Shown one piece after another: positions 58,834 to 64,000 of a stretch of DNA of 64,000 bases. Numbering within the stretch: position 1 is the stretch's first letter; the number at the start of each line of letters is the position of its first letter. Both the position numbers and the translations under genes were made by a program. The notes beneath the pieces are model-generated. The model saw only the letters and a program-made list of their open reading frames with translations. It did no database searches and was not told where the DNA came from. Location: positions 86,177-150,176 of the forward strand of contig JBDPYZ010000005.1 in assembly GCA_047291315.1 (NCBI GenBank). Direction: 5' to 3'. This stretch comes from Arsenophonus fragariae. GTDB lineage: Bacteria > Pseudomonadota > Gammaproteobacteria > Enterobacterales > Enterobacteriaceae.

Positions 58834-59348
58834 TGATTATAATTTTTTGCGCTGTTATTGTGTTTATTACCCATTATTTCTATGCAGAAATCAAATTTAT
58901 TGCTCAAGAAGTAAGCTAAATGAAAACAAAATTATTGGGTGAAACGTTAACATTAATGAGTGCCTCAAGTGGGCCATCTGATGGCAAAATAGCTAGTGTC
59001 TGTGTGTCGATGTTTAAGCAATTAGATGAACAAACGGCGACTCTCTGGATTAAGGTTAATATGGTGTCAGGTGAAAATGTGTTTCACTGGATATTAACTG
59101 AGCCACATAGAACCACTGGTTGGGAATATTTTATTATCAAACCAAACTGTAATCCTAATGTACCTTTAAGCCGCGCTGCATTTGAATTAGAACACTTCTG
59201 TTCGAGATTCGATGGCGGAGCGATACCAGCCGAGAAGTTACCATGAAATGAAATGCCTGAACGCACTGGTTATCATGTTATTTTAGGTGTTTTGACCATA
59301 GATGAGATAGATCAAATGCATTTTATTAAGTCATCGATGCCAACATGA
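58834..59348 (+). pseudogene. Chitin-binding lytic polysaccharide monooxygenase (AA10) remnant
   Basis: A single frame shows a signal-peptide-like start (VIIIFCAVIVFITHYFYA), TAA near 58917, then ASSGPSDGKIASVCVSMFKQ and LDEQTATLWIKVNMVSGENVF. It continues ILTEPHRTTGWEYFIIKPN, LSRAAFELEHFCSRFDGGAIPAEKLP, TGA at 59244, then MPERTGYHVILGVLTIDE. This follows AA10 chitin-binding proteins such as CBP21. The second copper-binding His fits HRTTGWEYF, but the mature N-terminal His and the next 40 or so residues are missing. Would act outside the cell on chitin. Confidence 0.8.
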
Positions 59349-59420
59349 AAACTGGCTAGTTTTAATAGCCTGAAAATGATTTTTCTTTAGCTAGTTATTT
59401 TATTAAAATATAATGAATTC

Positions 59421-60168
59421 ATGGTATCGCTATGTATGATTGATAAATATATTTCTAATGGTAAGATGACTGAGCCAGGCGAGTTTCCTTTTTTGTGTTC
59501 TATGTCTCTTTGGTTCTGCTGATATCGATTACCATCGTTGTGGTGTTATTAATAAACGTTGGGTATTAACTGCTGCGCCCTGTATTGATATTATTGATGT
59601 TTTTAAACTTAGCGTTTATATTGGTATGGAACATTATAGTCCTAATGCAATTTATCAGGATAAAGTAAAGATCAAACGAATTATTATTCACCCTTATTGG
59701 GATAATCCACCGAGTGATCCTGATGTTATTTTTCATCCGCCATTTAGGATAAATTATGATATTGCATTACTCGAATTAGTAAAGGAGACAGTGAGTAACG
59801 ATTTTGCAATTATCAATGGTATTAATAAAGATCTTGATTTACCTGAAGGTACTGAGGTAACTGTAATTGGCATGGGTAATACTAAATTGGGCCAAACGTC
59901 TGAATATTTGCGAAAAACAGTTATTTCAATTGCCAATTCTAAGCGATGTATTGAAATACCGAGTGGTTAGCCATCGACTTGCCATAAGCCGGCGGTGCAT
60001 ATTTGTGCAATTGTTGATAATACCGCAATAGAAGGAGGCGATTCAGGCAGTCCGTTATTAGCTAACGCACGGTATTAGGTTTAGTCACTTGTACTCTAAT
60101 GTATTTCAATGGAGTTTACCAGGGTAAGCTATTATAGGGATTGGATCCTAAATAGTATTAACAAGTAA
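59421..60168 (+). pseudogene. Trypsin-like (S1) secreted serine protease, broken
   Basis: DKYISNGKMTEPGEFPFLCSM is the S1 start. After a frameshift near 59515, RCGVVINKRWVLTAAPCIDI has Pro where the catalytic His of TAAHC should be. NYDIALLEL gives the Asp and EGGDSGSPLLA the Ser. A TAG near 59968 interrupts before HICAIVDNTAIEGG, and a frameshift near 60070 precedes YYRDWILNSINK. No signal peptide is obvious. Next to the LPMO remnant; both look like host-interaction genes. Confidence 0.82.
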
Positions 60169-60238
60169 TTTTCTTTATTTTATTATGTAAATAAAACTAC
60201 TTGTTACTTATTATCCTTAGGTTTGTTATTGATCATTT

Positions 60239-61729
60239 TTAACGTTTTCTACCACCTAAAGTACCACGGTACCACGAATAATTTGATTACTTATTTGACG
60301 TATGGCAGATTTAGTTGCAGTTTGTACTACCCCCTTTTTTACCCCCTCTAGGGCCGATTGAACCAAATAAGAAATTTTTTAATCTGCCAACAAATCCATT
60401 ATCTTCAGTATTTTTTGTTTTGGGTTGTTAGTACCCGTTATATCATCGGTTGTTTGATTTGCTAGTTTTTCATAGGCGGATTCTCGATCTAACTGTTTCT
60501 CATATTTACCATAAATATCTGAATGATTAAGTAGCTGAAGAAATTCTTCGGCGGTTAAAGTCACCATACGTGAATCTGGTGCAATAACAAAAGCTCGTTG
60601 AACAATGTTAGGACGTCCTTTTTCATCTAAGAACGAGATTAATGTTTCACCAACCCCGAGTTCAGTTATCACCTGTTCTGCTTTAAAATTTGGATTTGCT
60701 CGCATGGTTTCGGCTGCTGCTTTAACTGCTTTTTGATCACGCGGCATAAATGCCTGCAAAGCGCGCTGAACCCGGTTGCCTAACTGTCCTAGAATATTAT
60801 CGGGAATATCAAGTGGATTTTGCGTAACAAAATAAACGCCAACGCCTTTTGAACGGATCAGGCGCACAACCTGTTCAATTTTTTCAAGTAATGCTGTCGG
60901 TGTGTTAGTAAAAAGTAGATGTGCTTCATCAAAAAAAAACACCAGTTTCGGTTTTTCAACATCACTCATTTCGGGTAAACTTTTAAAAAGTTCCGATAAT
61001 AACCATAATAGAAATACAGCTTATAGTATAGTTTAGGCTGATTATAGAGCTTATCTGCGGCAAGAATATTGACTATCCCTTGGCAATTAGACTCAGTTTT
61101 GATCAGATCAACAATCAAGCATAGGTTAGCCGAAAAAGTAATTAGTGCCTTGCTGTTCAAGGGTTAATAAGCCACGTTGTATGGCGCCGATTGAGGTGCT
61201 AGCAATGTTACCGTACTTAGTTTGAAATTGTTTCGTATTTTCACCGACATATTGAACGGTGGCCCGCAGATCTTTCATGTCTAGTAATAGTAAGTCATTG
61301 TTATCGGCAATTATTAAAATAAGTTGTAATACACCATTTTGTACATCATTTAAATTCATTAAACGTGATAATAGTAGTGATCCCATATTTGAAATGGTTG
61401 CCCGTACCGGATGTCCTTGTTCAGCAAAAACATCCCAGAAAGTGACAGGGCAAGCAGCGGGATGCCAGTCTGTTACTCTAAGCGCTTCAAGACGTTATTG
61501 CAATTTAGAGGTTAATACACCTTTGGCACCAATACTCGAAAGATCACCTTTCACGTTAGCCATAAAAACCGGCACCCCAATTTGAGAAAAAACTTTTCGC
61601 CATTTTTTGTAGCGTTACAGTCTTACCTGTTGCTGTTGCACCAGTAATTAATCCATGTCGATTTGTCAGTGCAGGTAATATGGATAATTCAGTTTCACTA
61701 TTTTTAGAGATGACGAAAAATTTTTGCAT
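60239..61729 (-). pseudogene. yjgR: YjgR-like HerA/DUF853 ATPase, broken
   Basis: Start MQKFFVISKNSETELSILPAL, then HGLITGATATGKTVTLQKMA with intact Walker A. The middle (60990-61600) is full of stops. A clean block (60969-60379) has PKLVFFFDEAHLLF (Walker B), RSKGVGVYFVTQNPLDIPD and GNRVQRALQAFMPRDQKAVK, ending ILKIMDLLAD. After a stop the tail (SAIRQISNQIIRGTVV, GGRKR) is out of frame. About 490 codons in all, as in E. coli YjgR. Confidence 0.88.
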
Positions 61730-62022
61730 CTAAAATTATCCTCTGTAGTCGGTATAGTGGGTATAATTTTGTTGCCAGGCTCGATAGCAGATTTTAGTTA
61801 ACTTTTAAATTACCAGACAAAATAGTAAATGCGACTGTTAAAATATTATCAATTACTAAAAAATTATAAAAGAGTATAAGGTAAAGATAGCTGATGGTGC
61901 TGTATTTGGTATTTTAATAATAAAAATTCTAAACCTTATCCAGATAGCATAATCTATTGGTAAGGAAGAATTTTGTCTGACAATTAATTTCATTGTTGCT
62001 GAAAAATTCTCTTTTATAATTA
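61730..62022. other. Intergenic region
   Basis: AT-rich, no gene or clear terminator seen between yjgR and aroH. Confidence 0.45.
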
Positions 62023-63069
62023 TTAAAATCGATGTTTTACCGCTTCAGCAAGTAAAGTTAGTAATTGTCCAGTGTTCTGCCAGCCTAAGCAAGGATCGGT
62101 AATAGACTGACCGTAGGTAAGTGGTTTGCCGGTAATTACTTGCTGGGTACCTGCTATTAGAAAACTTTCTGCCATAATGCCTGCGATCGCCAGCGAGCCT
62201 TTTTTCAGTTGTTGTGCAATGTTTTTAGCAACGTCTATTTGGCGTTGATGAATTTTTTGGCAATTACCATGACTAAAGTCGATAATTAATTTTTCAGGTA
62301 GTCCCAATTGGCGTAACTGACTGCAAGCAACGGCAATATCTTCAGCACTATAATTAGGTTGTTTTCCTCCCCGCATAATAATATGGCCGTAAGGATTACC
62401 TTTAGTTTGATAAATAGTCATTTTGCCATTTTTATCGGGCGATAAAAATACATGGCTGGCACGTGCTGCACGAATAGCATCGATAGCAATATTAATATTG
62501 CCGTCAGTACCATTTTTAAAACCAACAGGACATGAAAGTGCTGAAGCCATTTGCCGATGAATTTGGCTTTCAGTCGTTCGGGCACCGACGACTCCCCAGC
62601 TAATAAGGTCGGCTACATACTGGCCGGTTATCATATCTAAAAATTCAGTTGCTGTCGGCAGCCCGAGTTGGTTAATGTTAGTTAGCAGCTCACGGGCTAA
62701 TCGCAAGCCTTTATTAACTTTGCATGAATTGTTAAGGTCAGGATCTGAGATTAAACCTTTCCAGCCACCCACTGTACGCGGTTTTTCAAAATAGGTACGC
62801 ATTACGATTTCAAGATAATCTTTATATTCGACACGTAGTTTAGCCAGCATCTTGGCGTATTCAAGTGCTGCTTGGGTATCATGTACCGAACAGGGGCCGA
62901 TGACCACCAAAAGTCGTAGATCTTGACCAACTAAAATTGATTCAATAGCTTTTCGTGACGTCGTTATATTTTCGATAATTTCTTTGGATAGTGGAAATTC
63001 TTCCACAAGTGCTTGAGGCGTAATAAGGCTATCAATAGGTTGAGTTCTTAACTCATCGATTTTATACAT
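62023..63069 (-). CDS. aroH: DAHP synthase, AroH-like (tryptophan-sensitive type)
   Basis: 348 residues, equal to E. coli AroH. First step of the shikimate pathway: PEP plus erythrose 4-phosphate. LVVIGPCSVHDTQAALEYA (metal Cys region), RTYFEKPRTVGGWKGLISDPDL, SWGVVGARTTESQIHRQMASALSCPVGFKNGTDGN, DFSHGNCQK (His ligand), AGIMAESFL and SITDPCLGW. Its place beside ppsR supports aroH over aroF or aroG. A weak CTAGTT...TTAAC element upstream could be a TrpR site remnant. Intact. Confidence 0.95.
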   Translation of the reverse strand: MYKIDELRTQPIDSLITPQALVEEFPLSKEIIENITTSRKAIESILVGQDLRLLVVIGPCSVHDTQAALEYAKMLAKLRVEYKDYLEIVMRTYFEKPRTVGGWKGLISDPDLNNSCKVNKGLRLARELLTNINQLGLPTATEFLDMITGQYVADLISWGVVGARTTESQIHRQMASALSCPVGFKNGTDGNINIAIDAIRAARASHVFLSPDKNGKMTIYQTKGNPYGHIIMRGGKQPNYSAEDIAVACSQLRQLGLPEKLIIDFSHGNCQKIHQRQIDVAKNIAQQLKKGSLAIAGIMAESFLIAGTQQVITGKPLTYGQSITDPCLGWQNTGQLLTLLAEAVKHRF

Positions 63070-63242
63070 ATTTATCTCATATATGCTTCAATGTAGTATA
63101 TCTTCCTGTTAAATAAACTAGCATTACCATAACTGAAAATAAACCGGATACAATGGTTGTTTAATATATCGTTAAAGTAATGAGCGTTTCTCAGCTAATT
63201 TTTATTGTTAAAATATACGACGGGTTTTAATGCAAGTGGTAA
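63070..63242. other. aroH upstream region
   Basis: Should hold the aroH promoter; TTTATTTAAC near 63100-63120 on the minus strand is the only operator-like element seen. Confidence 0.35.
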
Positions 63243-63550
63243 TTACAAATTATCCATATCATCTGCTGTGAAAGGATAATTGGCAGCCTGGATAGCAAAT
63301 TACATAGCTAAATAAAGGCTGGTTGGGGTTTTACCACAGCGGGAAACACCCAGTAAATAACCTGAGCCTGATCGAGATTTTTTAATGATATGCGCTCATC
63401 GTGCGCTAGTGTATATTCAATCACTGCAATTTCCTAGTATCATATTGATTTAGATTAGATAGTCCATGGGTACGATTGAGCTTTGTTTCGGGTTTTAAAC
63501 TGATTTCTTGCTGGATCGGATTAATTAAAGATTGGACGATATTATGACAA
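63243..63550 (-). pseudogene. ppsR: PEP synthetase regulatory protein PpsR, internal fragment
   Basis: Reads CHNIVQSLINPIQQEISLKP, KLNRTHGLSNLNQYDTR and IEYTLAHDERISLKNLDQAQVI. After a frameshift comes LLGVSRCGKTPTSLYLAM (P-loop), TAA, then FAIQAANYPFTADDMDNL. Bifunctional kinase/phosphorylase controlling PEP synthase. Both N- and C-terminal ends are missing, so the gene is dead. Divergence from aroH seen in E. coli is retained in position. Confidence 0.88.
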
Positions 63551-63578
63551 CAACCAGTACTATTGGTAATAATTTTTC

Positions 63579-64000
63579 TTACTGGTGACTATACACCCAA
63601 CTATTAGCAATGCGATTTTCAATTACCTTGAGTGAGAATTTTGTATTTAAAATATTTATTTTTTGTTGCGGACTTTGTTTGTTATGATAAGTTGCCAGAT
63701 TTTGCGTGCATCCAAGGTTAGCGACGAAGAGCATAATTTCATTTTGCTGATTAAAGGCAGTATGCGGAATTTGGTAGAGAGAATGATTGTCAACTTGATA
63801 AGCAAGCTCGTAGCTGACAGCGGCAAAGATTTGTTGTCGTTTTACATTATATTTTGTAATAGTTGAGAAAATTGATGAACATTTGTCATGCTACTACCAT
63901 TACCTTGATAATGGAGATAGAAATTATTGGTAGCATATTCGGCTTGTTGAATAATGCGATGCCAATATTGACCTTTACCGGTTTTACGGTCGTTAGAGCG
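63579..64000 (-). pseudogene. hemS: HemS/HmuS-type hemin-degrading factor, C-terminal part, runs off the edge
   Basis: Pieces in several frames: YWHRIIQQAEYATNNFYLHY, GSSMTNVHQFSQLLQN, SYELAYQVDNHSLYQIPHTA, NEIMLFVANLGCTQNL and INILNTKFSLKVIENRIANSWVYSHQ. The end follows the HemS pattern of a GCIQ motif, an NVLDPxFNLHLR-like strand and an IAxSWVV end. At least two frameshifts. Heme use or detoxification lost. The call rests on remembered family patterns. Confidence 0.6.

Overview
ORGANISM. The window is AT-rich enterobacterial chromosome. Its intact genes (helD, hspQ, acyP, tusE, yejM, yejL, rplY, dapE, yffB, maeB, xseA, guaB, guaA, aroH) closely match Escherichia coli orthologues in sequence and length. 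They lie among dozens of genes broken by single stops, frameshifts or internal deletions, plus at least three prophage wrecks. That mix suggests a host-restricted insect symbiont in early to middle genome decay. Arsenophonus or a related Morganellaceae lineage is my best guess; it is inference, because no 16S or marker gene is present.

LAYOUT. 1-6.65 kb is a host block in E. coli order: yccS (broken), helD, mgsA (broken), yccU (broken), hspQ, acyP, tusE, tRNA-Ser(TGA). 6.65-11.0 kb is debris: an outer-membrane barrel, a secreted protein, a tail fibre and a tail-fibre assembly gene. 11.1-34.4 kb is a composite lambdoid prophage. It has integrase debris, an Xis-like gene, a dead phage helicase, a broken holin, an intact serine recombinase, an IS110 remnant and broken antirepressors. 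It also has a still readable immunity region (cI, cro, cII with nut sites), terminase, tail genes with two large internal deletions, tail fibres, an acyltransferase and a second antirepressor. 34.4-38.2 kb is a second host block: tRNA-Pro(GGG), yejM, yejL, yejK (broken), rplY. 38.4-45.0 kb is another prophage remnant: lambda-type int and xis, DUF669/YqaJ/DUF2815/DUF2800 early genes on the minus strand and a few tail genes on the plus strand. 45.0-64 kb is host sequence: ybaN (broken), dapE, yffB, a narP-like regulator (broken), maeB, ptrB (broken), xseA, a broken ADP-ribosyltransferase-like gene, guaB, guaA, a broken chitin-binding LPMO, a broken trypsin-like protease, yjgR (broken), aroH, ppsR (broken) and the end of a hemS-like gene.

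HOW IT FITS TOGETHER. Kept functions are core: guanine nucleotide synthesis, chorismate entry, lysine and diaminopimelate synthesis, malic enzyme, tRNA 2-thiolation, LPS control and ribosome. Lost functions are peripheral or interaction-related: efflux-like yccS, the methylglyoxal bypass, oligopeptidase B, the nitrate-type regulator, the regulator of PEP synthase, heme use, a candidate effector toxin, a chitin-active oxidase and a secreted protease. Prophage remnants sit at the junctions between blocks that are far apart in E. coli, so recombination between prophages probably rearranged this chromosome. I found no intact new defence or mobile system. The best candidates for a second look are the ART-like gene, the LPMO/protease pair, the phased -1 frameshift site in the tail chaperone genes, the candidate C4-type RNA and a circularly permuted repeat shared by two prophages.
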